Positions 1 to 11,925 of a stretch of 64,000 nucleotides of DNA are shown piece by piece. The DNA comes from Monarcha castaneiventris obscurior (taxonomy: Eukaryota > Chordata > Aves > Passeriformes > Monarchidae), in NCBI GenBank assembly GCA_026261815.1, contig JAMPIT010000300.1, positions 868,001-932,000 of the forward strand, given 5' to 3'. Position 1 is the stretch's first letter. Each line of letters opens with the position of its first letter. The notes below the pieces were generated by a model. That model searched no databases. It was not told the DNA's origin and saw nothing but the letters and a program-made list of their open reading frames with translations. A program made the translations under genes and the position numbers.

Positions 1-126
1 CCCCTGGATCCCTGGCAGTGTCCAAGGCCAGGTTGGACATTGGGGCTTGGAGCAGCCTGGGACAGTGGAAGGTGTCCCTGCCCATGCAGGGAGTGGAATG
101 AGATGATTTTTAAGGTCCTTCTGAGA
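1..126 (+). mobile_element. CR1 LINE fragment, 3' end, cut by the window edge
   Basis: The stretch reads as the plus-strand tail of an avian CR1 retrotransposon: 'ggatccctggcagtgtcc', then 'ggagcagcctgggacagtgg', then a degraded form of the 'gatgatctttaaggtcc' motif that precedes the CR1 end. The same order is seen in the copies at 31 kb and 49 kb of this window. The element continues off the left edge, so its 5' extent is unknown. It is noncoding here and the terminal octamer repeats have been lost or mutated. Confidence 0.85.
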
Positions 127-683
127 TTAGCTGTGACCCCATGGGTTAAGCCCCATGTTCCCTGCCTTGCCTGGGCTGACACAGCAGGTACATCCCTCAT
201 CACCTTGTCTAAGCAGGAGCACAAGATTTGCTGTGGGCTGCAGGACCAGGCACCTAAACTGGCACCATTTACATTCCAGGGTGCTGTTGATCTCCCTGGC
301 TATCCTGACTCGCAGCGAGATTTTCTCTCAAGCAGATGGAAGGTTTTATTCCCTGCCGGGGGAAAGCGACAGCGAGGTTTGATTTCCCTCCTCCCAAACC
401 AAAGGCAGGACAGACACTCGACAGCAGCCACACATCAAACTTGGGATGCTCACAGCAGGTGGCAGCTGCTTCCAGGGACATGGAAGGGGCCCCACATGCT
501 GCTGCTAATGAAACAATCTGAGGTCAAACCAATATTTGTGTAAAACCACTGTGTTTATCTCCATACTTCAAGATAGCACACACAAATACTTATCTTCCCT
601 GAAACCATTTTAAACAGAGTATTCCTACCGACTGGAGTGCTGCCGAAATATTTAACAGTCACTTCCTGAAGTATCCTACAACT
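127..683. other. Unannotated noncoding interval
   Basis: No repeat family, exon or RNA gene is recognised. Short frames are open on both strands but none shows a domain or a plausible splice context. Confidence 0.6.
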
Positions 684-1090
684 CCCGGGACAGTGTGCCT
701 CTGCGGCTGGATGAAGCCGGGAGCTGCCCCCGGCCCCTCCCGCAGCCCCGTCTGTCTCCACAAGGGCTTTCAGCACTCCTCGAGTTGTTATTACCAGGGG
801 TGCCAATCCACAGACCGGCTCGGAATTTCAGTCCCTCGCTGCAGCTTCCAAAGGTTCCCGCTGGAATGTCCCTCGGATTGCCGGGTTTTGATGATGTTTC
901 AATAGCACAGTGAGAGGCAGGACCTCTCCACAACAGAAGGCAGAGCACTGCGTTGGAATACACGGAATTCTCTGCCCCACAGAACGTGCGCCATTTGGAT
1001 GGGTTTTCCCACAGACTCCGATCCTCCTGGAGCGGGCTGTGTTGCGGATCAGGACTGGAAATTGCTCTCATGCGTGGGGTCACAGCGTGA
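684..1090. promoter_or_regulatory. CpG-rich patch, candidate small CpG island
   Basis: By hand count there are about 20 CpG dinucleotides between 684 and 1052, with GC content in the mid-fifties percent. That gives an observed/expected ratio near 0.7, against the strong CpG depletion of the flanks. No CR1 or LTR sequence is recognised here, so repeat-borne CpGs do not explain it. It could be an orphan promoter, an unmethylated enhancer, or a CpG-rich old repeat that I cannot name. No TATA box, exon or splice pair stands out. Confidence 0.35.
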
Positions 1091-4000
1091 ACAGAGCTGA
1101 ACATCACAGACTCAGTTACAGCATCCCAGACTGCTACAGAGTGAGGGTGAACTTCACAGGTGAAAGCAGCAAAGCCCTGAGTAGGTCCCACGGCCGCTCA
1201 CCACCACTACTCATCCACACCACAGTACACATCACATTTTCCAAAACCACTTAACTTCTCAAGTGGGTGTTAGGTACTTGTAAGGAAGCTCCCAGGAACA
1301 CTCCTTGGCACTGACAGCTCCGTGTGTTAACCCTTCAGTCTCAAAAACTTTCAGTAACATTTGTCACTGAGGAGTCCCCACATCGTCAGAGGGATTTTGC
1401 TGTGCTGACTGTTCTATTTCATTGTGTACAAACACTAATGCATAGCTAGATGTGCATGCACAAATGCTGGGAACATCAACGCACTGGGAACCTGGCAGGG
1501 GTAACCTGGCAACTCAAATCAAAAGCTGAAATGAGTTTGAAGCATTTCTAAACTAACCTGTTGCTGTCTCCAAAGCAAGGTGGGTGTAACATTAAAACAC
1601 GTATTTGCCTCCACAGCACCCTTCTCTTCCCCCCACATTTAAGGTTAAGATAGGAAAGGCTGTTGAAGGATGGGAGAGCAAAAAATTGACTGCAGTAACC
1701 TCTGGAGTATTTCTGCTGTCAGAGACCAGTAGCCAAATGTCCTTAAGAGAAAAAGATACAGACATTGCCTGCTTGTGTGCAGAGACATCAGCAAGTACCA
1801 GGCTTCTGCATCTCCCGCAGATGGGAGGGGATCATCCTCAGAGCAGGTCAGTGGAAAACAGACATCTCCACAGAGTATCACCCAAATAACTTCAGAGATG
1901 CTGGGGACAGCTAAAGCAATTGCTACCCAGCAGTCAATAGGTTATAAAAGAGCTTTAATGTGACATTGGGCTTTACTCAGCCATGATTTATCTTGGTTTC
2001 CTTTTTGAATTCCAAAATCCCTTTAAAAGCCATTTTTATACCAGCATCCTTGCTTGTGAGAGACCAGCAAGTGTGTGGGGGGAATTCACTTTACAACACA
2101 CGTGGTAGATGAGGCCTTTGTTTTCAAGACCCTCTGAGAACAATCAGTTTTTTTCAGCTAAACCATCTGTTTGTTGTTGCTCCACCCTAGGACACCATCC
2201 CTCCATGCAGAGTGTCGGTAGATGCCCCACATTGGCTGAGTCCCTGGGTGTGAGCACTCCATGGCCAGCAGTTCCTGCTGGAGGATCCACAGGAGGTGCA
2301 GGAAGGCAGGAACAGCCCTGGGCACAGGATCTCCTGCCCCGGGAAGCTGAGCGAGCTCCACAAGCACCAAGTCCTTGTTTTCCATGGGGAGATCCCAGAG
2401 TAGCAGCCAGAGTGTCCATCCCAAGCCTGGATCGGGCCAAAAACACCTCATTACACCCAGGGATGGTTCAGCACCAAGGCAGGAGCCGTGGGGGACCCTG
2501 GGCCACAGAGACACAGAGCTGCCCTCAGAAGAATTGGTGGCTCTGAGGGGAGGCTCTGTGTACTGGTGTCACATTAGATAAATCCCTGTGGGCCTTGGAG
2601 TGCCCAACCTGCTGTGCAGGGGCTCGTGCATTAAACACCAGCTTGCACATTCCACAAAGAGGTTTGGGGTTTTTTCCTGTTTTCTGGGCTGTCAGAAAGG
2701 ATTTGGATGAGGTCAGTCTCTGAACACAGAACATTAAGTCTCAACTGAAGGAAGGACACAAAAGCTCCATCGCTACAGCGTTGCATATTGTGCATATCAG
2801 TTTGAGCTGTTTTATTACCAACAATTACCAGCTCCAGGCAGGGTGACCTGCTGAACGAGCTGTCTGACACAGTCATTAGTCACAGCTCAGCAGACACCAG
2901 GATAGAGGGGGATTTGGATCCTGTAAAGCAACAGGCACTTATCAAACAGTTGAAAAACCATAGACTAAGCACAAGCAGCACCGTGGCTGCCACGGGGGGA
3001 AGAAACCTCCTGAAATCTGGAATGTGTTTCTACTTACTGTCCATCCTAGTAAAATAAAATGATCTCTCATTTGAGCATATGGTTCTGCTTAGACAAGAAA
3101 CTGTATATATTGGTCTAAATCCAGAATAGCCCTTCTGACATATTACTCAGTATTAGAAAATCACTACAACCTGCGTGCTCTGTAGCAGTTCCTAATGCAA
3201 AGTGCAACAAACCTTCAATGAGCTTCCTCCTCCCTCTCTCCTCCCCAGCTTTCTGTCCTGGACCCATTTCATTCTTCTTTTCTCAGCCTGATACCTTTTC
3301 TATACCCTTGTCCTTTCTTTTCTCCATCCTGACATGCATCTCTTCAAGAAGGGATTGTGACTTCTCCACATGAAAAGACTTCCAGCAGCATCCCAGAGCT
3401 CCCAGTTTGTGTGGCAACCTACTGATTGCGTAGAGACTGAGCTTTCAGATGGCAAATACCTCATGGATAATCTGTGGATGTATTTTTAAGGCCTTTATGC
3501 ATTATAACAAATTGCTTATCTTTTATTTGAGCACAGTCAGAGGGACAGAGGAAGCTTTGGGGATGCTCAGGTGACAATGGAGATGGAGTCTCCAATTTCC
3601 AAAGCAGGTTTCTCTGAGAATGAAGGAGGCTTTGCAGATCCTGGACACTGAATGGGACCTCTCTGAAGAGAAGCTGGTTGACATTTCTCTGCCTGTATTT
3701 CCCAGCTGAGAATGTATTTTAGGCATGATCCAATACTTCCAGGGAAGCATACTGATTTTCAGAAAATGGCATTGCAAAAGAAATATTGAACTGAAACATT
3801 TCAGTGAGATCAAAACATTTGAATGGGGAAAGCTCACAGTGTAAGAATGGATACGGATGGGAAAGGAATCTCTGCCAGAAAACCATGCAGCCAACTGGGC
3901 CTGGGCTGGATCCAGCTCTGTCAGAGATGGATTCATTTCTGCTGGGCTCTTCCGCAGCTCCCAGAGCCCAGCAGCCTCGGGAGGAGGGGGCAGCTCCAGG

Positions 4001-4974
4001 GCACCTGAGCTGGGATGAAACGAGCTCAGGGCCCTGGGTCCCTGAGCTGTGTCTGCAGCAAAACCTTCCTGGAGTGAGCTGGGAGAGCCCTGCAAACACT
4101 GGCACCAAACACAGCCCAGAGCTGCCCCACGGCCAGCACAGAGCGAAAATCTGACCCCAGCAGGGGCAGAAAATATCAGTGGCAAGGGGCTGCCCCAGTA
4201 TGGCCCCTGACTTCACTGCTTCTAAGAGCTGAGACTGAAGAGAGTTTTTCCATGAAAAATCAGCTTCTCAGCTGAGTAACTGAACATTTACACATGCTGA
4301 GCAACAGGTAAATACAACTGCATAAAGAAAAGTGCAAAAATAGTTATTTGGAGTTTTTTAAAAACAGTTCTTTTAGCAAAGCATTGGAGTGGCAAAATCC
4401 CTCCCAGTTCTCATACGGAAATGACTCCTTTGGGACCATGTTCATCTCTGTGGACTAAGAAGTTAGTTGCTGAATTTCATCCCAGCTCTCAGTTCCTGTT
4501 TAATTTGCCCCCCACCACTTCAAGCCACAGTGTCTGAGGAAATGGGCAAAATCACCCAGAAGGGTAAAAGCTCCAACCATTTCAGGAGACAGAAGAGAGG
4601 AAAGGTGATCTCATGGGATATCATGCCACGAGGTCGGAGTCCTTTGTGCACTCTGGGACCCTCAGTCTGGGCCAACAGAACGGATTCTTCCTGCATAGAA
4701 AAGACAAGAAAAGCCAAGGCAAGGATTTGTGCCAGGGATGAAGGAGCCTCAATTATTTCTGTAATCCTGCTAGAACAAGCTTCAGCCACTGACAAGGCTT
4801 ACACAGTGCTGAGCTTAGAGTGAATGGCTTTGTAACTTCTCAAATAGGGAAAATAGGGTTTTTTATGGAATAAACACCTTCATCAAAAGAGAGCTGAGAC
4901 CCAAACCTCCCAGGGAGTGCTGCCCTCCAGCAGGATACAGGCTGGGATCAGGCAGGTGCATCTCACTGCAGACA
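1091..4974. other. Unannotated noncoding interval
   Basis: Mostly mixed-composition unique DNA. A pyrimidine-rich tract lies at about 3225-3345 and a GC-richer stretch at about 3900-4150, but neither has a coding or repeat signature I can name. The frame open on the minus strand from 4185 to 3523 (220 codons) has low-complexity, non-domain composition and no splice context. Confidence 0.55.
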
Positions 4975-5035
4975 GGGAGCACAGGCTGGGGGGGGACCTG
5001 CTGGAGCAGCTCTGCAGGAAAGGACCTGGGGGATC
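4975..5035 (+). mobile_element. CR1 LINE fragment, ORF2 C-terminal part
   Basis: The frame reads HRLGGDLLEQLCRKGPGG. This resembles the region of CR1 ORF2 just after the reverse transcriptase core, where family members read roughly YRLGxxWLESxxxEKDLGV. Both ends are truncated; homology may extend weakly left to about 4925. The right end runs directly into an ATCAC microsatellite. Short and degraded, so the exact subfamily cannot be given. Confidence 0.6.
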
Positions 5036-5038
5036 TAA

Positions 5039-5074
5039 ATCACATCACATCACATCACATCATCATCACATCAC
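5039..5074. repeat. ATCAC microsatellite
   Basis: Tandem CACAT units, four perfect copies followed by CATCAT and a further partial run. It directly abuts the CR1 fragment on its left. Confidence 0.85.
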
Positions 5075-6220
5075 CTCCACATCCAGCGGGATGAGAGGAG
5101 GTTTCCATGAGTGAATGCCAGTGTTTTCTGTGGGCATTCTTGAAATGATTGCTCTGGTTTCTTTTGGTGAGATGATGTTAATTTAGGCAAACTGTACAGT
5201 AAAATTAACAACCATTATCAGTTGAGGACTTTTTCACCAAGCAAGGCTGAGTTAAGCCCCTCTTCCCCAGTGGAAGAGCAGAGGCACTATGTGGTTTGCT
5301 GGCCAGAGCTCTTTCCTCTCCAAGCAGCGTGGGCTGCTCTGTGCCAGGGGCCAAAGCCTCGCATGGCTCTGAGCCCCCACACAGACCACGGTGCCTCATC
5401 CACTCACAGCCCTGGTGCAGAAACCAAACACACCCTGGGCCCCTGGCACTCCAAACCTGTCCCCAACACCTGCTTGGATTGCTCGGGGCTGTGCCCTGGC
5501 CGTGGGCCAGGCGTGAGCTCAGGCCTGCAGCTGGACCCCCCAACACATCACAAATCCTGGCAGGGTGCGGGGCACGCGCTGGCCCCGCCAGATGCTCTCA
5601 TTGCTGCTCCTCCATCTATCATCTGGGGGGAAAAGGCTGGAACAAGCCAGCTGAGGAGAAAAGGGAATGGCACAGCTTGGGACAAAGCATAAAGGTGTCA
5701 GCAGAGGCACATGGCAGAGGGTGAGCTTAGGGGGCAACCCGAGAGCAGCCGGGCAGGGAAAAGCACCCAGGGCACCTCCTGGCCAGGGAGGCAACTGGGG
5801 TGGCAAAGCCGGGAAGGAGGAGGCCAAAGGAAAGGAGCAGGGATGAAGGTGGAGGGGAAAAGAGCAGAGCTTCCCCTCAGCACAGCCCTGGCTCCCACAG
5901 TGCAGATCCTGAGCCTGAGCAGCATCCTCCTGCTGCGGGAGGGAGGTGCAGGGCAGGGCAGGGCCGAAGCACTGCTCCCTCCAACAGGCAGTGTCATCCT
6001 TTGGGAATGTCCTGGGGATATCCCCATTTTGTGGGGTAGCAACAAATCCAACCTTCCTGTGACTACAGACAAGAGCTTGAACAGGGGCACTGAGAGGTCA
6101 ATAAGATGTAGGGAAACCCGTGGAGGTGTTTCCTCATTTTGTGATGAAAGCCAACTGAAGCTGACCATCCACAGCAGACACGTGGTGGATGTGAAAGCTC
6201 CTGCACCAGCCAGCGTGAAA
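5075..6220. other. Unannotated noncoding interval
   Basis: GC content is above the window average from about 5230 to 5960, but no repeat family, exon or RNA gene can be supported. Open frames on both strands (the longest is plus, 5711-6361) run into the tandem repeat at 6221 and show no domains. Confidence 0.5.
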
Positions 6221-6304
6221 ACTGTCCCCACTGTCCCCACTGTCCCCATATCCCCACTATCCCACTATCCCACTATCCCACTGTCCCAGTGTCCCACTGT
6301 CCCA
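6221..6304. repeat. Short-period tandem repeat, 8-9 bp unit
   Basis: Three ACTGTCCCC units (9 bp) and one ATATCCCC are followed by ACTATCCC and ACTGTCCC variants (8 bp). The whole array is about 84 bp. The change from a 9- to an 8-bp unit and the T/A-G substitutions are consistent with slippage followed by spread of variants. Confidence 0.85.
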
Positions 6305-8759
6305 GCAGGTGTGGCAGAGACCCTTGAGGGACAGGTAATGGCTGAAACAAATACAAGGTAAAATCAAGATTAATTGTTACATATTGCCCTGGTTTTACAA
6401 AGCTGTTGTGCTAACAGGGCTTTAATAGAATAAGAGATATACAAGAAACCAAAATAATTTATTTTAAGGCAGAGTCTGATGATTTCAAGTAGAGAATGCT
6501 GTTGTGTGCTCACTTCAACAGCAAAGGACTGGACATAAGGAATTTGGGAAGTCATTTAATCTCATCTTACACATTAGTGGAAACAGCAGAGGAAACTGCA
6601 CAAAGAGAGAAGGTTCTCTAGTTGGAAAAAATACCACAGCACCCCACTCTCCTCAAAAAAACCCCACACCTAAACAAAAGAAAAACAACCCCCAAAAACC
6701 CAAACCTTATCCCATGCCCTCAGAGCCACCCCTTCCCTGTCACATCTGTGCTCAGACCACAGACAGGCCCCTCTGTTCAAGCTGTACAATAAATAAATAA
6801 ATCAGCAGGAATTCTGTGCTACTGATTTGTGTAAATAGCAAAAGGAGAGCAGAGAAAAGGGGACTTGTCTGGCAGCAGGTAAACAACAATCCTGGGAAAA
6901 AGCCTGGTCTGTAACATCCCCACCCATGTCTGGGTCTGAAAGAGTCCCAAATACAATCACATCCCAACACAAACCGCAGCACACCTGCCCTGTACAGAGC
7001 CTCTAAGGTGTCTTTGCTCCTGCAACCCAAATTTATTTTGTCTTTCCCCTTCACAGGCAAACCCCACCATAAAGATGAAGACAATGTGCAAAACTATGGG
7101 TGGGGGTATGGAGCCAAATTAGCACAAATCCTTTCAATATGAGACAAAAAACATATGTGAGACCATACTGCCTGGATCGGAAGCACAGGGAATTCGTTTA
7201 TGTGCCAGAATGCCAGAAAGTGGCTTTTTACCATGTTTCAGAATTTCCTGTTACATACCAAGGAACGGGAGCTGTGTGGGAAGCTCTGGGGTGCCACCCC
7301 GACCTGCAGGCACCTCACTCCTCATCCCTTGGCTTTGCACAGAGGAGGAGGAAGACAACACAGAATAATGGGTTATCCCTTCTTATTTGGCTTAAAAGCA
7401 GAAAGAACCTGAGTTACTGAAAATCTCTGGGCCTGATCTCCCAAATCAGGGTCCGGTGTAGCCCCCTCACCTCCAGAAACCAGAATGGATGAACAGCAGG
7501 GTTGACTCAAAGACCTGGAAGGAAAATAATGATGGATTAAGAACATCAGGAAACTGGAAAGCCTTTGCCAGTCAAAGTCTCATCAGCCACCAGAATACAA
7601 CCAAATCTATGTTTAATGTGTTAATGTTGAATGTTAATCAGGATGCCTGGCATTAGGGGAAAAAAAAATCACTTGCTGCACTTGTTTGAAGTAAAAAGAA
7701 AAAAGAAAAACAGGAAAAAAATTTACTTGGAAAGGGAATTACATTACATTACATGCAGAAATTGGAGAGCATTTAGAGCTGAGAAAATAGCAAGTGTTAA
7801 ATAGGGGGAGTCCAAAAATATTTCCTTCTGTAATCCTCAAACCAGGCCCCTGCACTTTGCCTCGTTAGAGCATCACCAGTGCTCTGTGCAGGTGCCTCAG
7901 AAAATGCCATGGAGGAGAAAAGTAGGAGGAAATACGTCATAAATACACTTATTATGTCAATTCATTTGATTTTTAATAAAACGTTATATATGTATGTATA
8001 TATAGTATCCTCAAAGGATAAATTACAGTGGGAGTTGTTTGTGCAGTAAAGCAGTCTATAGGAAAGCACAGCTAACCCTGTCACAGAGGTTCAGCTCTCC
8101 AGAGCAACACGTGCAAACAGAGGTGGAAAGAACAATGCAAACCCGGGGTCCTCGCTCTCCAGCCAGTCTCCATACTGGAGGCCTTTGCTTATCTTAATGT
8201 GTTGTTTTCTTATAAAGTACAGCATTTTTCCAAGGTTCCTTCTCTCCACCCCAATGCACAGAGCTTCTCCACCTTTCATAAAAAGACTGGAAAATCTGCA
8301 CCAACAAATTGCACAGGACTGAAAATGAACAAGCCTCTGTATTCTCAATATTAAATTCATTCATTTCCTGACTCTTCAGGAGACACTGGAGTTCTCTTTC
8401 TTATCCCACTCAAATTCCTGGAATACTTTGAAGAAACAGGGACTGAGAACTAAAAGCTGGGATAAGGCTTTGCCATAAAACCTGCTAGGTGTCCCTAGGG
8501 AGAGCAGGGAAGGCTTTGTGTGTTCCAAGCTGTTGGATGTCCCGGCCAGCCACGAGCAGACGCAGCTCCGTGCCCAATAACGTGTTCCTCAGCCACAGCA
8601 AGCCCAGCCAGGACACATCAGGCCTTACTTAAATCATCTCCCTCCAAATTATTTCTAACCAAAGGATTAGGGGAAAAGAAAAAAAAAAAAAAGTCAATGG
8701 ATCCACGCACAAAAATAAAATTTAAATCAACCCAGGACCAAACAAAGGAACTGACTGAC
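6305..8759. other. Unannotated noncoding interval with low-complexity tracts
   Basis: No gene is seen. Low-complexity tracts include a C/A-rich stretch at about 6640-6705, an AAAT run at about 6788-6802, an A-rich stretch at about 7665-7725, a TATA/TATG run at about 7983-8006 and an A run at about 8679-8692. The rest is unique-looking, AT-leaning DNA. Confidence 0.6.
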
Positions 8760-9404
8760 TGTCTTGGGGTGACTTTATGATGTGTATCTCCTATCACTGC
8801 TCTATTGCCCAGAAATTAATTTTGTGCCTTTTCTGTGCCTTTAAACTGAGCCTGAGAGGGAAGAGAGGAAAAAAAAACCCAGCAAACTTTTCAAAGCAAT
8901 TTGTTCAAGGACACAGATACACTTCTCTGGTCCGGCTGCAGCAGCAAGGTGGGAAGGAAACACCCTTGGTGCTTCTCAGCCAGTTTTCGGCTCCTTTTTT
9001 TCTCCAGAGAGAGAAAGAGAGAAAGCTGAACTTTGTTTTCTTGGGACTTCGGTTTTTCCCTTCTTCTCTTTTGGACGGTTTCAACATCAGAACACATCAG
9101 GAGAATTTTCCACCGAGGCCTTGGAGGTGGGGGGCCACCCCGACCCAGCTCTGAGGAGGAGGAGAGAGAGATTACACCTACAGAAGGACTCTAAAATCTT
9201 CCCAGGTTTTCTCTCCATAGCGAGGGGTTTTACTACTTAGCATTATTATCCTTTTCCTGTGTGTTTGTTAATAAATAGGTTTTATCTCTTTCACTTTCCT
9301 TCGAGGAAAAAGGGTTTTTTTCCCGAACCTGGTGGGGGGAGGGATGGTTGTAACCTGCTTTCTATCAGAGGGTATTTTCCTCCAAATTTGTCCAAACCGG
9401 GACA
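8760..9404 (+). mobile_element. Solo LTR of an endogenous retrovirus, ERVL-like
   Basis: The element is 645 bp. It begins TGTCTTGGGGTGAC and ends AACCGGGACA, so it has TG...CA ends and matching TGTC/GACA termini. Immediately outside are identical 5-bp flanks CTGAC at 8755-8759 and 9405-9409, a target-site duplication. A 5-bp duplication is typical of class III (ERVL) elements. A polyadenylation signal AATAAA sits at 9270-9275, which sets the transcription direction as plus. No primer-binding site, gag, pol or env sequence follows. It is therefore a solo LTR, normally left by recombination between the two LTRs of a full provirus. The internal composition, including the stretch around the AATAAA and the CCGAACCTG motif, resembles songbird LTRs I know in outline. 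The class is inferred from the duplication length. Confidence 0.88.
9270..9275 (+). promoter_or_regulatory. LTR polyadenylation signal AATAAA
   Basis: Canonical hexamer inside the solo LTR at 8760-9404, about 130 bp from its 3' end. This is the expected place for the R-region signal. Confidence 0.6.
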
Positions 9405-9512
9405 CTGACACATGGAGTGAGACCTGGCCAAACCCACGGTTTAAAAGCTGAACTTTACTGAGGGTTCACACACAGCTGGGTAATCCCTCCCCTCACTGCT
9501 GTCCTGAGCCAG

Positions 9513-9692
9513 CTCCCTGCCCAGCAGCTCCCTGCCCAGCAGCCCTGTGCCCAGCAGCTCCCTGCCCAGCAGCCCTGTGCCCAGCAGCCCTGTGCCCAGC
9601 AGCTCCCTGCCCAGCAGCCCTGTGCCCAGCAGCCCTGTGCCCAGCAGCTCCCTGCCCAGCAGCCCTGTGCCCAGCAGCCCTGTGCCCACCAG
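9513..9692. repeat. 15-bp minisatellite with 45-bp higher-order unit
   Basis: Twelve 15-bp units of two types are seen: A = CTCCCTGCCCAGCAG and B = CCCTGTGCCCAGCAG. The order is A A B A B B A B B A B B, the last B carrying one change (CCACCAG). From the third block on, ABB repeats, giving a 45-bp higher-order period. Because 15 is divisible by three and the unit has no stop codon in several frames, long open frames cross it on both strands. These are artefacts of the repeat, not genes. Confidence 0.95.
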
Positions 9693-11439
9693 GCTGCCCA
9701 GTGAACATGCATGGCCTGGCACTGGCTCCCCCAAGAGAAGAGGCACAGAGGGCAGCACCAGGCTCTGCTTGCAAACTCCACCTGCCCCGGAGCTCCTTGC
9801 ACGGATTACCAGAACCCACAGTGGTGCAGTCACTGCACAGGAAAATGCAAAGGGTTCCACTGCATCTCCCTGGGACTGGAGCAGTGACATCAACAGGCTG
9901 TGCCTTCATTCCTACAGAAACTGGGATTAGCCTGTGGGAACGCTCCTGCCCTTTACACCCAGGGGTCCACGGAACACGTCAGGTTCTGCTCTTTTGAACT
10001 GGTGTAAGTCGGAGCCACCGATGGGGAATTTATTCCAGATTTGTCACCATGTTCCAAGAGGTGCTAAAGCAGCCAGGATCTGTTTTCATCATCACTGAGC
10101 TGGCTGTGATGAGATGTGCCTGGGCATTGCTGCTGCTGTGATTTAAAGCAGGTTTGAGCTATCAGAACCATTCTCCTGCTCCCTTCTAGACCAGAAGCCA
10201 TCGTGACAGTATTTAATGGTGCTTTTAGAGGCCTGCAAGCCCAAGAACATGATTCTGAGTGAAATGAAGGTTGTCAGATCTCACTACTGTCTAACTGCAA
10301 GGAACAGGACCGAGTGCCAAAAGCACCTTAACCCCCTGCAGCCTTCAGCCTCTGAGCAGGCAGCTGATGGCCACAGCTCCCTGCTTTAAACCTGATTTTA
10401 AAGGGTATTTTCTCAGTCATTTTTCAGCATCTCTTTTTTCCATCTCAGGATACCAACCAGGCACTTCTCTGAGCAGTTACTGTGCAGAGCAAGAGCTCCA
10501 GCTAAAGGAGGAAGTTTGTGGATGAAGCTGAATAAATACTGGCACCTCTGTTTTAACCTTTCTGTCTCACAAATGAAGGGATTTTAAAAGAACTCCTCTG
10601 TTTTCAGAGTACAAAAATTCTGTCCCTGAAACTCTGCACTGCTGAGCATCTCCACTGTTTATTTGTTTATTGTGTTTATTTGGGAGCATCTCCACTGTTT
10701 ATTTGTACAGTATTTACTGTAACTGAGTCACATAAAAGGATTCCTGATTCTGGAATAATTATGAAATAGCAGAAGTAGCAAAGGCTGACAAATGATCATG
10801 TAGTGGTAGGCAAAATGCAATGAATGAATATGATGATATTCTAGCTATTTTCTATCTACATTTCTTTAAAAAGCTTCTATTAAAGACATATTTTCTTTCA
10901 GTTGTTTTAGCATCTTCCTCCTTCTGGAACCTCACTCAAGATGTCTGTTTGATTTTCCTCACTTTGGTAATGCTGCAGAAACTTGGCCAAAGCACCTTTT
11001 AATGTCAGCCAGGTCTGTGTTTGGCAGCTCTGTGAAGCTGCAGCATTTAGAGGATGTCTGGTATCCCATGGCAACTGCTCAGAGTTATTAACTGCTCTGC
11101 AAAGTTGCTGATTCCGAGTCTAATTAAGAAGAAAGAAGCTGTGAGTTGGGAGGTGAAGATGGTTCATTTTATGACCTCTGTCCTTCAAGTGTTCCATAAA
11201 ATTATCCTGCCACTTCTGGAGGTTATAAACTGACTTTGCTTGGATGTGCCTCCAGTTTCACCTGATCCCAGCACTGCTCTCGACAGAGGCTCTGCTCCGG
11301 CACCTCCCACCCAGCCAGTCCAAACCCACTCACACTGCCCAAAGCTCTGAGCTCAGAAAACAACAACCATTTTCTGAATTTTATGAAGAAAATCAGAGCA
11401 AATGATTGTCAAGGTGAAAGCAGACAGTGATCCTCTCTG
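9693..11439. other. Unannotated noncoding interval
   Basis: Unique-looking DNA apart from a 40-bp-period duplication at 10644-10706 that is listed separately. No exon or RNA gene is supported. Confidence 0.55.
10644..10706. repeat. Short direct duplication, 40-bp period
   Basis: A 23-bp block starting GAGCATCTCCACTG occurs at 10644-10666 and again, perfectly, at 10684-10706. Confidence 0.8.
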
Positions 11440-11603
11440 GAATTACAAAGCTGGGTGGTGAGGTTGCCACACCTGAATGATGGGGCCATCCAGAGGAACC
11501 TTGGGAAGCCCAGAATGGGAATTTCATGAGGATAAACAAGGACAAGTGCAAGGTGCTGCACCTGAGTCGGGGCAACCCTCCAAGGAATAGATTCCTCCAG
11601 GAG
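11440..11603 (+). mobile_element. CR1 LINE fragment, ORF2 C-terminal part
   Basis: The nucleotide order 'atggggccatccagagg' then 'aaggacaagtgcaaggtgct' is standard for CR1 ORF2. The frame starting at 11526 reads NKDKCKVLHLSRGNPPRNRF, matching the FNxxKCKVLHLGxxNPxxxYRLG region of the family. Both ends are truncated and the frame is not continuous upstream. Confidence 0.8.
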
Positions 11604-11925
11604 GTGATAACAGCAAAGGCTTATCAAAGAAATGAGAACAAAGGAATCAATGTCCATGGATATTCCAATGCAATGTTGGTATGGGGAAGAGCTCTGTGGC
11701 TCACTGTGAGCTCTGGACACTGACTGTACCCTCTCCTAACATCAAAACCCCTATTTTTCTAAGTATAACACAGGAGTCCAGCAAATTGAGTCTTAAATTC
11801 AAGGAAAAACAACTATTGGTTAGTGATCTGGGATCCTTTTATAATTTATATATTTCTGCAAAGGATGGGAAAGGACTGAGAAAAGAAAAAAATCGTTGTA
11901 AAATAAATGATAAAACTGTATAACC
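11604..11925. other. Short AT-leaning noncoding interval
   Basis: Unique-looking sequence between two CR1 fragments. Nothing further is recognised. Confidence 0.5.

Noticed and set aside
3523..4185. 220-codon open frame on the minus strand
   Set aside because: No domain or splice context; overlapping frames are also open.
9510..9692. CRISPR-like array
   Set aside because: Units are head to tail without spacers; it is a minisatellite in a eukaryotic genome.
9441..9930. Repetitive proteins of the type GLLGTGLLGREL (minus) and SSLPSSPVPSS (plus)
   Set aside because: A 15-bp unit without stop codons gives open frames on both strands. No conserved flanking protein.
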